Positions 24,980-34,014 of a DNA stretch of 64,000 nt are shown piece after piece. The notes under the pieces were generated by a model that saw only the letters and a list, made by a program, of their open reading frames with translations, did not search any database and was not told where the DNA came from. Source of the stretch: JALZKA01 sp033856515 (GTDB lineage Bacteria; Actinomycetota; Thermoleophilia; Solirubrobacterales; 70-9); contig JAWVEY010000001.1 in the NCBI GenBank assembly GCA_033856515.1, positions 1-64,000 of the forward strand, in the 5' to 3' direction. Position numbers and translations under genes: made by a program. The number at the start of each line of letters is the position of its first letter. Position 1 is the stretch's first letter.

Positions 24980-26217
24980 CCCAAGATTCCGCTCGCCGCG
25001 TCCTTATTCTCTCCTGGGAGTACCCGCCGCTGATCGAGGGCGGGTTGGCCCGGCACGTCCGGAAGCTCTCCGAAGCTCTTGTGGACCTCGGTACCGAGGT
25101 CCACGTCCTGACACGAGGCGGGGAGGAGTCGCCGGCCACCGAGGTGGTCGGAGGAGTCCACATCCACCGCGTCATCGAGCCGAAGCGCCCGACCGAGCTC
25201 TCCGAGTTCGTCGCTTGGGTCGAGCGCATGAACTCGGACATGCTCGCCGCGGGGGTCGAGCTAGGCGACCGCTACGAGTTCGACCTGGTCCACGGCCATG
25301 ACTGGCTGGTGGCGATGGCGTGCGACCACCTCGCGCGTCGCTTCGACTGCCCGCTCGTGACCACGATCCACGCCACCGAGCACGGCCGCCACCAGGGCTG
25401 GGTCGACAAGCATCCGCAGTCCTACATCCACGGCGTCGAGCGCTGGATCACCAATCGCGCCGACCGCGTCATCGCTTGCTCGTACTACATGCGCGAGCAG
25501 GTTGCGGACATCTTCGGGGTGGACGAGGAGCGCATCTCCGTAATCCCCAACGGCATTGACCCGGGCGACCTGCGCTTCGGCGAGGAGCCCGAGCTCGCGC
25601 GCATGCGCGGAGAGTTCGCAAAGCCCGACGAGAAGCTCGTCCTTCTGATCGGGCGCCTCGTCTACGAGAAGGGCTTCCAGCTCGCGCTCGAGGCGATGCC
25701 CCGCGTGATCGCCGAAGCGCCTGGGACGCGTTTCCTTGTGGCGGGCTCTGGCACGCACGAGGAGGAGCTCAGAAAGCAGGCTGAGGAGCTCGACCTGACC
25801 GACCACGGCACCTTCCTTGGCTGGATCGGCGACGACGTCCTCCACTCGCTCTACCGGATAGCCGATGTGTGTGTGGTGCCGTCGATCTACGAGCCGTTCG
25901 GGCTCGTCGCCCTCGAGGCGATGGCGTCGGGCTGCCCCTGCATCGTCGCCGACACCGGCGGCCTTCGCGAGGTTGTTCCCGACGACGGGGCCGGCCTCCG
26001 GTTCCGCGCGCGCGATCCGGAGGCTCTCGCGGACGTCGCGGTGCGCGTTCTTTGCGACGAGGACCTGGGCCAGCGGCTCGTCGCCGAGGGCCTTGACCAC
26101 ATCCGCAGCTTCGACTGGGCCGATGTCGCCGCTGATACCGCCGAGCTATACGCGGAGGTAGTGCGGAGGGGTCAGACCCCCCTGGAGGCCCAGGAACAAC
26201 GAGGCGGGTCGGTCTAG
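24976..26217 (+). CDS. Glycosyltransferase family 4, Rv3032-like alpha-1,4-glucosyltransferase
   Basis: The protein (413 aa, the same size as Rv3032) starts in a 4-bp ATGA overlap with the GH57 gene. It has ILSWEYPPLIEGGLARHVRKLSEAL, DLVHGHDWLVAMA, TTIHATEHGRHQGW, the nucleotide-sugar site LIGRLVYEKGFQLALEAM and the E-x7-E motif EPFGLVALEAM. It is expected to elongate the glucan of an MGLP-like polymer. A GGGGTCAGACCCC palindrome is translated near its end and a second one starts at its stop codon. It shares CTAG with the convergent acyltransferase. Confidence 0.92.
   Translation: MTQDSARRVLILSWEYPPLIEGGLARHVRKLSEALVDLGTEVHVLTRGGEESPATEVVGGVHIHRVIEPKRPTELSEFVAWVERMNSDMLAAGVELGDRYEFDLVHGHDWLVAMACDHLARRFDCPLVTTIHATEHGRHQGWVDKHPQSYIHGVERWITNRADRVIACSYYMREQVADIFGVDEERISVIPNGIDPGDLRFGEEPELARMRGEFAKPDEKLVLLIGRLVYEKGFQLALEAMPRVIAEAPGTRFLVAGSGTHEEELRKQAEELDLTDHGTFLGWIGDDVLHSLYRIADVCVVPSIYEPFGLVALEAMASGCPCIVADTGGLREVVPDDGAGLRFRARDPEALADVAVRVLCDEDLGQRLVAEGLDHIRSFDWADVAADTAELYAEVVRRGQTPLEAQEQRGGSV
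26168..26180. repeat. Palindromic repeat GGGGTCAGACCCC (copy 3)
   Basis: This lies inside the last 20 codons of the GT4 gene, 49 bp from copy 4. Confidence 0.75.
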
Positions 26218-26882
26218 GGGTCAGACCCCAGGCCCGGCGGCTTCAGGGTTCGCTGTGCCTCCGGGTCGGGCTCGACCGGGTTCGGCCACTTGAGCTCGCG
26301 CGGCGCCTCGCGCATGCGGATGACGCGCGCGGGGATGCCCCCCACGACGGCGTTTGGAGGGACGTCTCGCGCCACCACGGCGTTGGTGCCGATCACGGAG
26401 TTGTCGCCCACGGTGACGCCGCGCAGGAACGCGGCGCCGTAGCCGACCCAGACGTTCGAGCCGATTGTCACGTCCCGTTTGTAGATCCCCTGGGCGCGGA
26501 TCGGGCGCTCGACCTCGACGATGCCGTGGTCGAAGTCGATGAACATCGCGCGATCGGCGACGACGCACTGCTCGCCGATCGCGATGCGCTGGTAGGCAGA
26601 GATCGTCGCCTCCTGGCCGATAACAGTCTTCTGGCCGATCTCGACCTGACCCTCGTGGCAGCGAATCTTCGTGCGGTCGCCGATCCAGACGAAGCGGCCG
26701 AATTTGACCGTGCCCTTCTTCGAGATCTCGAGCTCGAGGCCCTTGCCGAAGAACACCGGCCCGTCCGTCTCCCAGCGCCAGCCGGCACGGGTGAAGAAAC
26801 GCCGCCAGAGGTAGCGCCACAGCAGCCGCGCGTACCGGTGGTTGAGCATCCCGTGACGGCGGGCGAAGCCAATGAATCTCAT
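26214..26882 (-). CDS. Left-handed beta-helix (hexapeptide) acyltransferase, Rv3034c-like
   Basis: The protein (222 aa from ATG 26882) starts with basic helices, then has hexapeptide repeats from about residue 50 (VWIGDRTKIRC, VEIGQKTVIGQEATI) and the catalytic segment VWVGYGAAFLRGVTVGDNSVIGTNAVVARDVPPNAVVGGIPARVIR typical of LbetaH acetyltransferases. The mycobacterial MGLP locus includes an acyltransferase of this type (Rv3034c), so it may acylate the same glucan; this is inferred. A TTG at 26969 would extend it 29 codons through a hairpin repeat, which I consider less likely. Confidence 0.85.
   Translation of the reverse strand: MRFIGFARRHGMLNHRYARLLWRYLWRRFFTRAGWRWETDGPVFFGKGLELEISKKGTVKFGRFVWIGDRTKIRCHEGQVEIGQKTVIGQEATISAYQRIAIGEQCVVADRAMFIDFDHGIVEVERPIRAQGIYKRDVTIGSNVWVGYGAAFLRGVTVGDNSVIGTNAVVARDVPPNAVVGGIPARVIRMREAPRELKWPNPVEPDPEAQRTLKPPGLGSDP
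26217..26229. repeat. Palindromic repeat GGGGTCAGACCCC (copy 4)
   Basis: It starts at the last base of the GT4 stop codon and encodes the last residues (GSDP) of the convergent acyltransferase. Confidence 0.75.
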
Positions 26883-26912
26883 GAGCAGCTTTAGCTGCGA
26901 AAGCCGCAGGTG
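26881..26912 (+). repeat. Hairpin repeat, CTTTAG type (copy b)
   Basis: This reads ATGAGCAGCTTTAGCTGC followed by GAAAGCCGCAGGTG. The stem GCAGC/GCTGC has compensatory differences from copy c (GCACC/GGTGC), so pairing is conserved. It lies in the divergent region between the acyltransferase and meaB and touches the acyltransferase start codon. Confidence 0.65.
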
Positions 26913-26957
26913 TTGGTGGATATCTGCATGAGGGCCGGGACTGTAGCCTCGACCGCA

Positions 26958-27917
26958 ATGCCGGAGCAAGCGACCAAGGACGAATCCCTGGGCAAGCGCC
27001 TTCTCTCAGGAGACCGGCGCGCCCTTGCGCGAGCGATCAGCCTGGTTGAGAACCGCGATCCCGCGGGCGACCAACTGGTCGCCGAGCTCTTCCCCTCAAC
27101 CGGCAAGGCGCGCGTGACCGGCATCACCGGGCCTCCCGGCGTCGGCAAGTCGACGCTCATCGGCTCGATGACAAAGCTCCTTCGCGAGGCCGATCGGACC
27201 GTGGGCGTGCTCTCGGTCGATCCCTCGAGCCCGTTCACCCGCGGGGCGGTCCTGGGCGATCGGATTCGCCTCTCCGACCATTTCCTGGACGAAGGCGTCT
27301 TCATCCGCTCGATGGCGTCGCGCGGAGCTCTCGGGGGCCTGGCCGAGGCGGCGCTTCAGGCCGCGCTTTTGATGGACGCCGCGGGCAAGGACGACGTCTT
27401 GCTCGAAACCGTTGGTGTGGGGCAAGGCGAGATCGACGTCGTGGACCACGCTGACACGATCGTCCTCGCGCTCATGCCCGGGTCGGGAGACTCGATTCAG
27501 GCGCTCAAGGCTGGCGTGATGGAGATCCCGGACATCATCTGCGTCAACAAGGCCGACCATCCGCAGGCGGACACGATGATGCGCGAGGTACGCGCGGTCC
27601 TCTCGCTCGGCCCTCAGCGCTCGTGGCGCGTGCCTGTGGTCCGTACCGAAGCTTCGAACGGCCAGGGTGTCGACAAGCTGATCGAGACCATCGATGAGCA
27701 CCGTGCCCACATCGAGGAGGAGGGCACGCTCGCCGAGCGGCGCGCACGGAACCTGCGGGCCGAGGTGCTGGGCATCGCCTCAGCGCGGATGCGCCGGGAG
27801 CTCGAGACCCGCACCGAGCAGGACCCCGAGTGGGCAAAGCTCCTCGACAGCGTCGTCCGGCGCGAGACGGATCCGGCGACTGCCGCGGGCAAACTGCTAG
27901 AAAAGCTCGATGGCTGA
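26958..27917 (+). CDS. meaB: Methylmalonyl-CoA mutase-associated GTPase MeaB
   Basis: The protein (319 aa) is a G3E-family GTPase chaperone for adenosylcobalamin-dependent methylmalonyl-CoA mutase. Motifs: ITGPPGVGKSTLIGSM (P-loop at about 50), SVDPSSPFTRGAVLGDRIRL, ETVGVGQGEIDVVDHAD (switch II) and CVNKADH (base recognition). ATG 26958 starts MPEQATKDE; an upstream ATG 26910 would run through the hairpin repeat. The mutase genes themselves lie about 7-10 kb downstream. It overlaps the next gene by 8 bp. Confidence 0.93.
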   Translation: MPEQATKDESLGKRLLSGDRRALARAISLVENRDPAGDQLVAELFPSTGKARVTGITGPPGVGKSTLIGSMTKLLREADRTVGVLSVDPSSPFTRGAVLGDRIRLSDHFLDEGVFIRSMASRGALGGLAEAALQAALLMDAAGKDDVLLETVGVGQGEIDVVDHADTIVLALMPGSGDSIQALKAGVMEIPDIICVNKADHPQADTMMREVRAVLSLGPQRSWRVPVVRTEASNGQGVDKLIETIDEHRAHIEEEGTLAERRARNLRAEVLGIASARMRRELETRTEQDPEWAKLLDSVVRRETDPATAAGKLLEKLDG

Positions 27918-28260
27918 AGCGGACGAAGCGACTCCCGAGACCGCGACGGCCGAGGCACCCGCCGCCGAAGAGACGTTCGGCCTCCAAGGGCACAAGCTCG
28001 ACGAGATGGGCGGTGTCCAGGTCGGCAGGATCGAAGGCCGCGTGACCGGCAAGGCCGCCGGCATCGAGTGGCTCCTTGCGCGCATGGGCCGCTTCGGGCA
28101 CTACTGCCTGGTTCCCGGCCGCGACGCCGTCAGTGCCAACGGCCGCGTTTGGGTCCCCTACACGCGCGACCAGATCCGCCGGGCCCCGCGCGTCGAGCCG
28201 AGCGCCCCGCTGGACTCCGAGTCAGAGCAGACCGCGCTCAGCCACTACGGCCTGGGCTGA
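27910..28260 (+). CDS. PRC-barrel-like domain protein
   Basis: The protein (116 aa) has an acidic Ala/Glu-rich lead of about 25 residues, then LDEMGGVQVGRIEGRV, GIEWLLARMGRFGHYCLVP and GRVWVPYTRDQIRRAPRV, a PRC-barrel pattern, ending ALSHYGLG. It overlaps meaB by 8 bp and so is co-translated. No link between PRC-barrel proteins and MeaB is known to me; the role is open. Confidence 0.75.
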   Translation: MAEADEATPETATAEAPAAEETFGLQGHKLDEMGGVQVGRIEGRVTGKAAGIEWLLARMGRFGHYCLVPGRDAVSANGRVWVPYTRDQIRRAPRVEPSAPLDSESEQTALSHYGLG

Positions 28261-28315
28261 GACTCTCTGCATCAAGCCTCCGCTCAGCCCGCAATGAGTC
28301 GGCGCAGTCATCGAG

Positions 28316-28352
28316 CTGAGGGTTCGCGTTGCTCAGCAACCACAACCCTCAG
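28316..28352. terminator. Nested two-stem hairpin in a convergent gap
   Basis: The outer stem CTGAGGGTT (28316-28324)/AACCCTCAG (28344-28352) is perfect over 9 bp. Inside it GTTGC-TCA-GCAAC forms a second hairpin with 3-nt bulges either side. It lies in the 114-bp gap between the PRC-barrel gene and the convergent acyl-CoA dehydrogenase. A bidirectional terminator without a U-tract is the simplest reading. Confidence 0.5.
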
Positions 28353-28381
28353 TTCACTGCTGCAAACGCGCGCGCTAAAGC
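28352..28381 (-). repeat. Possible degenerate CTTTAG repeat (copy d)
   Basis: On the minus strand the gene end reads GGGCTTTAGCGCGCGCG then TTTGCAGCAGTG. CTTTAG again supplies a terminal Leu and stop, followed by GCAGCAG. The stem is not conserved, so membership is uncertain. Confidence 0.35.
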
Positions 28382-29520
28382 CCTAGACCCCGCGCGATCA
28401 CCATCTGCTGGATCTCGTCGGTTCCCTCGCCGATGGTGAGGATCTTGGCGTCGCGGTAGAACCGGCAGACCGGGTACTCCTCGATGTATCCGTACCCGCC
28501 ATGGATCTGGACGGCCTCCTCGCACGCACGCACGGCGAGGCGGCCAGTGATCAGCTTCGCTTGGGCGGCGGTGAGCGTGAACGACTCGCCCGCGTCCTTT
28601 TGGAGCGCGCAGCGGTAGGTGAGTAGGCGCGCCGCCTCGAGCTGCGCGGAGATGTCGGCGATCTTGGCCTGGATCGCCTGGAACTTCCCGATCGGCTGCC
28701 CGAACGCCTTGCGCTCATTGGCGTAGGCGATCGCCTCGTCCAGGGCACCCTGCGCGAGGCCGATGCCCATCGCCGAGACGCCGATCCGGCCGCCGTCGAG
28801 GATGTGAAGGAACTGCTTGAAGCCATCGCCGCGAGGCCCGAGAAGGTTCGACTCCGGAACGCGGGCGCCGTCGAACGTGAGCGGGCGCGTGTCCGATGCG
28901 TTCCAGCCCATCTTGCGGTACGGCTCGCCTTGCTCGTAGCCGGGCGTGCCGTTCGGGACGATGATGTTCGAGATCTCAGGCCGGCCGTTGCCCGAGTCCG
29001 TGACGGCGGTGATCGTCACGCAGGCGGAGATGTCGGTTCCGGCGTTGGTGATGAACTGCTTGGAGCCGTCGATGACCCATTCGCCGTCGTCGAGCTTCGC
29101 TCGCGTGCGGGTATTGCCGGCATCCGAGCCGGCCTCGGGCTCCGTCAAGCCGAACGCTGCGAGCTTTTTGCCCGCACAGAGCTCCGGAAGCCAGTCCTGC
29201 TTCTGCTCGGCCGTGCCCCAGAGGTTGATGGGCATCGTGCCGAGCGACGTGTGGGCCGCAAGCGTGATGCCGACCGAAGAATCGATCCGGGCGAGTTCCT
29301 CGACGGCGAGCGCATACGAGAGCGTGTCGGCCCCGCCGCCCCCGTACTCCTCGCTGAACGGGATGCCCATCAGTCCAAGCTCGCCCATCTTCGCGACCAG
29401 CTCGTATGGGAAGGACTTGGTGCGGTCGAGCTCCTCGGCGACGGGACGTACCTCGCTACGGGCGAAGTCGCGGACCGTGTCGCGGATCAGGCGCTGCTCA
29501 TCGCTGAGCGAAAAGTCCAT
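28375..29520 (-). CDS. Acyl-CoA dehydrogenase
   Basis: The protein (381 aa) is a typical FAD-dependent acyl-CoA dehydrogenase: MDFSLSDEQRLIRDTVRDFA, LTEPEAGSDAGNTRTRA, WVIDGSKQFITNAG, FGQPIGKFQAIQAKIADI and the catalytic base region QIHGGYGYIEEYPVCRFYRDAKILTIGEGTDEIQ. It oxidises an acyl-CoA (short or branched chain) and passes electrons to ETF, whose genes lie 10 kb away. ATG 29520 is chosen; AAAGGTG seven bases upstream is its Shine-Dalgarno sequence and lies in the arm of hairpin repeat copy c. Confidence 0.94.
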   Translation of the reverse strand: MDFSLSDEQRLIRDTVRDFARSEVRPVAEELDRTKSFPYELVAKMGELGLMGIPFSEEYGGGGADTLSYALAVEELARIDSSVGITLAAHTSLGTMPINLWGTAEQKQDWLPELCAGKKLAAFGLTEPEAGSDAGNTRTRAKLDDGEWVIDGSKQFITNAGTDISACVTITAVTDSGNGRPEISNIIVPNGTPGYEQGEPYRKMGWNASDTRPLTFDGARVPESNLLGPRGDGFKQFLHILDGGRIGVSAMGIGLAQGALDEAIAYANERKAFGQPIGKFQAIQAKIADISAQLEAARLLTYRCALQKDAGESFTLTAAQAKLITGRLAVRACEEAVQIHGGYGYIEEYPVCRFYRDAKILTIGEGTDEIQQMVIARGLGL

Positions 29521-29522
29521 CA

Positions 29523-29554
29523 ATGAGCACCTTTAGGTGCGAAAGCAGCAGGTG
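29523..29554 (+). repeat. Hairpin repeat, CTTTAG type (copy c)
   Basis: This reads ATGAGCACCTTTAGGTGC followed by GAAAGCAGCAGGTG, in a divergent gap. On the minus strand one arm (AAAGGTGC) contains the ribosome-binding site of the acyl-CoA dehydrogenase, so folding could limit translation. Confidence 0.65.
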
Positions 29555-29584
29555 TCGGTAGGTGTGCCATGAAGGCGCCGAGCA

Positions 29585-29590
29585 TAACCT
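29585..29590 (+). promoter_or_regulatory. TAACCT box 6 nt before ATG 29597
   Basis: TAACCT-N6-ATG with no Shine-Dalgarno sequence; supports a leaderless start. Confidence 0.45.
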
Positions 29591-29596
29591 TGCGAA

Positions 29597-30088
29597 ATGC
29601 CCGCGACCAATGCGCCGGCGATCCGCCTCGGCCGCACGCTGCGCGGCGGGATCGCTCCCTCGATCTACGCGCTCGTCGAGCGTGGCGTCCTGATCAGGCC
29701 CGAGCAGGCGGCCGTAGTGCATGGGCGCGTCCAGCTTCGCTTCCGCAACCTGCATCCGCCGGTGGCCATGGTCTTCGAGAGCGGGCAGATCGAGGTCTTC
29801 GACGGCGAAGTCGAGCGAGCGAACCTCACGGTCACGGCTGGGCTGGCGGATGTCGTCCTCCTGACGACCGCGCCACTCAGCATGGGGCTGCCGAGCCCGG
29901 TCAATGCGCGCGGACGGGCAGTGCTCCAGAAGATGGCGAAAGGCGAGATCCGCCTGCGCGGCGACCTGACACTGGCGCGAGGGATGCTCGAGCTGATGCG
30001 CATCGACGTCCCCGAGGCGCGTTTCGCGAAGCCGCCGAAACCCGATCCGGCCACGGACCCCGCAGCCTGGATCGACGTCCTGACCTAG
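29597..30088 (+). CDS. SCP2-like sterol/lipid-binding domain protein
   Basis: The protein (163 aa) shows the SCP2 pattern: a strand-rich first half (VQLRFRNLHPPVAMVFESGQIEVFDGEVERANLTVTAGLADVVLL) followed by GEIRLRGDLTLARGMLELMRI, where SCP2 proteins carry their G-x-I-x-G-D segment. It may bind acyl-CoA or lipid. It is divergent from the acyl-CoA dehydrogenase. Confidence 0.7.
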   Translation: MPATNAPAIRLGRTLRGGIAPSIYALVERGVLIRPEQAAVVHGRVQLRFRNLHPPVAMVFESGQIEVFDGEVERANLTVTAGLADVVLLTTAPLSMGLPSPVNARGRAVLQKMAKGEIRLRGDLTLARGMLELMRIDVPEARFAKPPKPDPATDPAAWIDVLT

Positions 30089-30106
30089 CCCCCAACGCCG
30101 CTTTTT

Positions 30107-31570
<1,464 letters not shown>

Positions 31571-31664
31571 CCGGGCCGAGTCTAGGGGGCAATCCGGAAT
31601 TGGCGCGAGAGCGCCGCAATACGATTGAGGTCTCTCTTCCTCCGCTTTCGAAAGGCATCCTCAC

Positions 31665-32846
31665 ATGGCAAAGACCGTGATCCTCGGCACCGCTCGCACC
31701 CCCTTCGGAAAGATGGGCGGGGCACTTCAGACGAAGACGGCGCCCGAGTTGGGTGGGCACGCGATCGCTGCCGCACTCGAACGCTCAGGCGTCGACGCCG
31801 AGCAGGTCCAGCAGGTCGTCTACGGACAAGTCCTCCAGGCGGGACAGGGGCAGATCCCCTCGCGCCAAGCCCAGATCGCCGCGGGCATCCCCAAGGAGGT
31901 CCCCTCCGAGACCGTGAACAAGGTCTGCGCGTCCGGCATGCGCTCGATCGGCATCGCCGATCTCTCGGTTCGCGCGGGCGAGCTGGAAGTCGGCGTTGCG
32001 GGCGGCATGGAGTCGATGTCGAACGCTCCATACCTCCTGCCGGGGGCCCGCTTCGGATTCCGCATGGGCGACGTGACCGCGGTCGACGCGATGACACACG
32101 ACGGGCTCACGAACCCCTTCACTGAAAAGCAGATGATCAACGAGGCGTCAGAGGTCTCGAACGAGCTCGAGATCACCCGTCCCGACATGGACCGTTTTGC
32201 GGCGCGCTCGCACCAGCTCGCGGCCAAGGCGACCGATGAGGGCCGCCTGGCCGACGAGATCGTCGGTGTGACCGTCAAGTCCCGCAAGGCCGAGACCGAG
32301 GTGGTCGCCGACGAGGCGATCCGCCCCGACACCACGCAGGAGTCGCTGGCCGGACTCAAGGCGATCGGCGGTCCGGACGCGACGCACACGGCCGGCAATG
32401 CGCCGGGAGTCAACGACGGCGCGGCCGCGGTTGTCGTGGCATCTGACGAGTGGGCCCAGGCGAATGGCAAGGAGGCACTCGCGACCGTCGTCTCCTACGG
32501 CCAGATCGCCGACGACTTCGCCTACCTGGCGAAGACGCCCGCGAAGGCGGCCCTGCTCGCTCTGGAGAAGATCGGCAAGTCCGCTGAGGACGTAGACCTG
32601 TGGGAGATAAACGAGGCATTCGCATCGGTCGCGCTCAACTCGCTCCACATGCTCGGAGTGACCGAGGACAACGTCAACGTGAACGGCGGAGCGATCGCCC
32701 TCGGGCACCCGATCGGTGCCTCGGGCGCCCGCATCGTCGGCGCTCTCGTCCACGAGCTTCGCCGCCGCGGCGGCGGCCTGGGTGTAGCCGCGATCTGCAG
32801 CGGAGGCGGCCAGGGCGACGCCATTGTCCTCGAGGTCGCGGGCTAG
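31665..32846 (+). CDS. Acetyl-CoA acetyltransferase (thiolase)
   Basis: The protein (393 aa) has all thiolase residues: Cys88 in VNKVCASGMRS, the GGAIALGHPIGASGAR motif with His, and the C-terminal AAICSGGGQGDAI Cys. The ETVNKVCASGM and NVNGGAIALGHP sequences fit the biosynthetic/degradative acetoacetyl-CoA thiolase group (AtoB/PhaA-like). It fits the fatty-acid breakdown genes around it. GAAAGG precedes the ATG at a normal distance. Confidence 0.94.
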   Translation: MAKTVILGTARTPFGKMGGALQTKTAPELGGHAIAAALERSGVDAEQVQQVVYGQVLQAGQGQIPSRQAQIAAGIPKEVPSETVNKVCASGMRSIGIADLSVRAGELEVGVAGGMESMSNAPYLLPGARFGFRMGDVTAVDAMTHDGLTNPFTEKQMINEASEVSNELEITRPDMDRFAARSHQLAAKATDEGRLADEIVGVTVKSRKAETEVVADEAIRPDTTQESLAGLKAIGGPDATHTAGNAPGVNDGAAAVVVASDEWAQANGKEALATVVSYGQIADDFAYLAKTPAKAALLALEKIGKSAEDVDLWEINEAFASVALNSLHMLGVTEDNVNVNGGAIALGHPIGASGARIVGALVHELRRRGGGLGVAAICSGGGQGDAIVLEVAG

Positions 32847-32870
32847 CGGCTCTCTAGCCTCGTGGGCCTG

Positions 32871-33632
32871 ATGGCCCGTTCAGCCGCATTCTTCGATCTC
32901 GATAGGACCCTGATGGCGGGGTCTTCCGGCATGGCGTGGGTGAAGGCGTCCTACGACGCCGGGCTCATCTCGCGGACGCAGATGGTCAGGTGGATCCGTG
33001 ACGGACTGGTATTTCGCCTGCGGGGGTCGACCGACGAGACGACCCGGGACGCGATGGAACGGGTCAAGGAGGTTTTGAGTGGCGCCTCCGCCAGGCAGCT
33101 CGAGCGCCTCGGGCCGCAGGTCCTTGCGGAAGTCCTGCCGCGGATCTACCCGCAGATGCTGGACGAGGTCTATTCCCATCGGGATGACGGGCGGGCGACG
33201 TTCATCGTCAGCGCGGCCGGCAACGATCTGGTCGAGCTGGTGGCGCGCGTTCTTGGCATGGACGGAGGTGTCGGGACCCGCTATGAGGTTGATGCCGAGG
33301 GAAATTTCACCGGTGAGCTCGACGGGCCGTTCATGTACGGCAAGGGAAAGCTCGAGGGAATGCGCGTTTTCGCCGACTCGCACGACATCGACCTTGCCGA
33401 GTCATGGGCCTACTCGGACTCGGCCTCCGATCTACCGATGCTGCGCGCAGTCGGCAACGCGGTCGCGGTCAACCCCGATACCGAGCTCGCCGAAGTGGCG
33501 CGCGCCGAGGGCTGGCAGGTCATGCGCTTCGAGAAGCTCGGCCGCCGCCTGGCGATCCTGGCGGCGACGCTGACCGCCGCCCTCATCGGAGGCGGCGCGG
33601 CCTCATACGCAAAGCGCCGCTCGCCGACCTAG
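32871..33632 (+). CDS. HAD-IB family hydrolase (SerB-like)
   Basis: The protein (253 aa) has motif I FFDLDRTLM, an alpha-helical cap, motif II FIVSAAGND, a Lys in GKGKLEGM and motif III YSDSASDLPMLRAVGNAVAVNPD. The C-terminus adds a hydrophobic helix (LAILAATLTAALIGGGAASYA) and so may be membrane-anchored, as in CicA-like and PlsC-associated HAD-IB phosphatases. A GTG at 32862 is an alternative start. The natural substrate is unknown. Confidence 0.88.
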   Translation: MARSAAFFDLDRTLMAGSSGMAWVKASYDAGLISRTQMVRWIRDGLVFRLRGSTDETTRDAMERVKEVLSGASARQLERLGPQVLAEVLPRIYPQMLDEVYSHRDDGRATFIVSAAGNDLVELVARVLGMDGGVGTRYEVDAEGNFTGELDGPFMYGKGKLEGMRVFADSHDIDLAESWAYSDSASDLPMLRAVGNAVAVNPDTELAEVARAEGWQVMRFEKLGRRLAILAATLTAALIGGGAASYAKRRSPT

Positions 33633-33651
33633 ACCTCATTGGTTTTGACCG

Positions 33652-33673
33652 GGGACAGGATTAATCCTGTCCC
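33652..33673. repeat. Palindromic repeat, GGGACAGGATT family (copy 2)
   Basis: This is a perfect 22-bp palindrome, GGGACAGGATT joined to its reverse complement. It supplies the last codons (GQD) and TAA stop of the minus-strand monooxygenase gene. Confidence 0.8.
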
Positions 33674-33948
33674 ACGGACGCCAACAACTGCAACTCGTCT
33701 TCGGCCACCGTCCACTCATCCTGGCGGAGGTGGGAGCAACTCCCAATCAGCGGCAACGCTTCCTCGAAGGCCTCGGGCGACTCCCATTTGGAGACTCCGA
33801 GCAGGGCGCCGGTCTCCTCGTTGCGATAACAGTCGAACTCCAGGAGGCCCTTCGCGCCGGCCGTCGCGTCCACGACACGGTGCATGTGAGCAAGGAAGTC
33901 TTCGACGTGATCGGGGTGAGGGTGGTGCGTCGCGATAGCGATGAACAT
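33661..33948 (-). CDS. Antibiotic biosynthesis monooxygenase (ABM) domain protein
   Basis: The protein (95 aa) is a dimeric alpha+beta-barrel ABM-type protein: FIAIATHHPHPDHVEDFLAHMHRVVDATAGAKGLLEFDCYRNEETGALLGVSKWESPEAFEEAL. Members act as cofactor-free monooxygenases or have no known activity. The start ATG 33948 is chosen over TTG 33954 because TAGGAT lies exactly 6 nt upstream. The C-terminus is encoded by a palindromic repeat, so it may have been altered by that insertion. Confidence 0.82.
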   Translation of the reverse strand: MFIAIATHHPHPDHVEDFLAHMHRVVDATAGAKGLLEFDCYRNEETGALLGVSKWESPEAFEEALPLIGSCSHLRQDEWTVAEDELQLLASVGQD

Positions 33949-33954
33949 CGGCAA

Positions 33955-33960
33955 ATCCTA
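33955..33960 (-). promoter_or_regulatory. TAGGAT box 6 nt before ATG 33948
   Basis: TAGGAT-N6-ATG on the minus strand; decides the start of the ABM gene. Confidence 0.5.
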
Positions 33961-33964
33961 CGTC

Positions 33965-34005
33965 CGTTGCCAATTCCTTCCACCCCTCGGAAGCGAATGG
34001 CAACG
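33965..34005. terminator. Long imperfect hairpin between two leftward genes
   Basis: Arms of 17 nt (33965-33981 and 33989-34005) pair at 14 positions around a 7-nt loop; the outer 8 bp, CGTTGCCA/TGGCAACG, are perfect. It lies just after the stop of the PPOX-like gene and just before the ABM promoter, so it is probably a terminator for the former. Confidence 0.5.
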
Positions 34006-34014
34006 CGACGGTGG

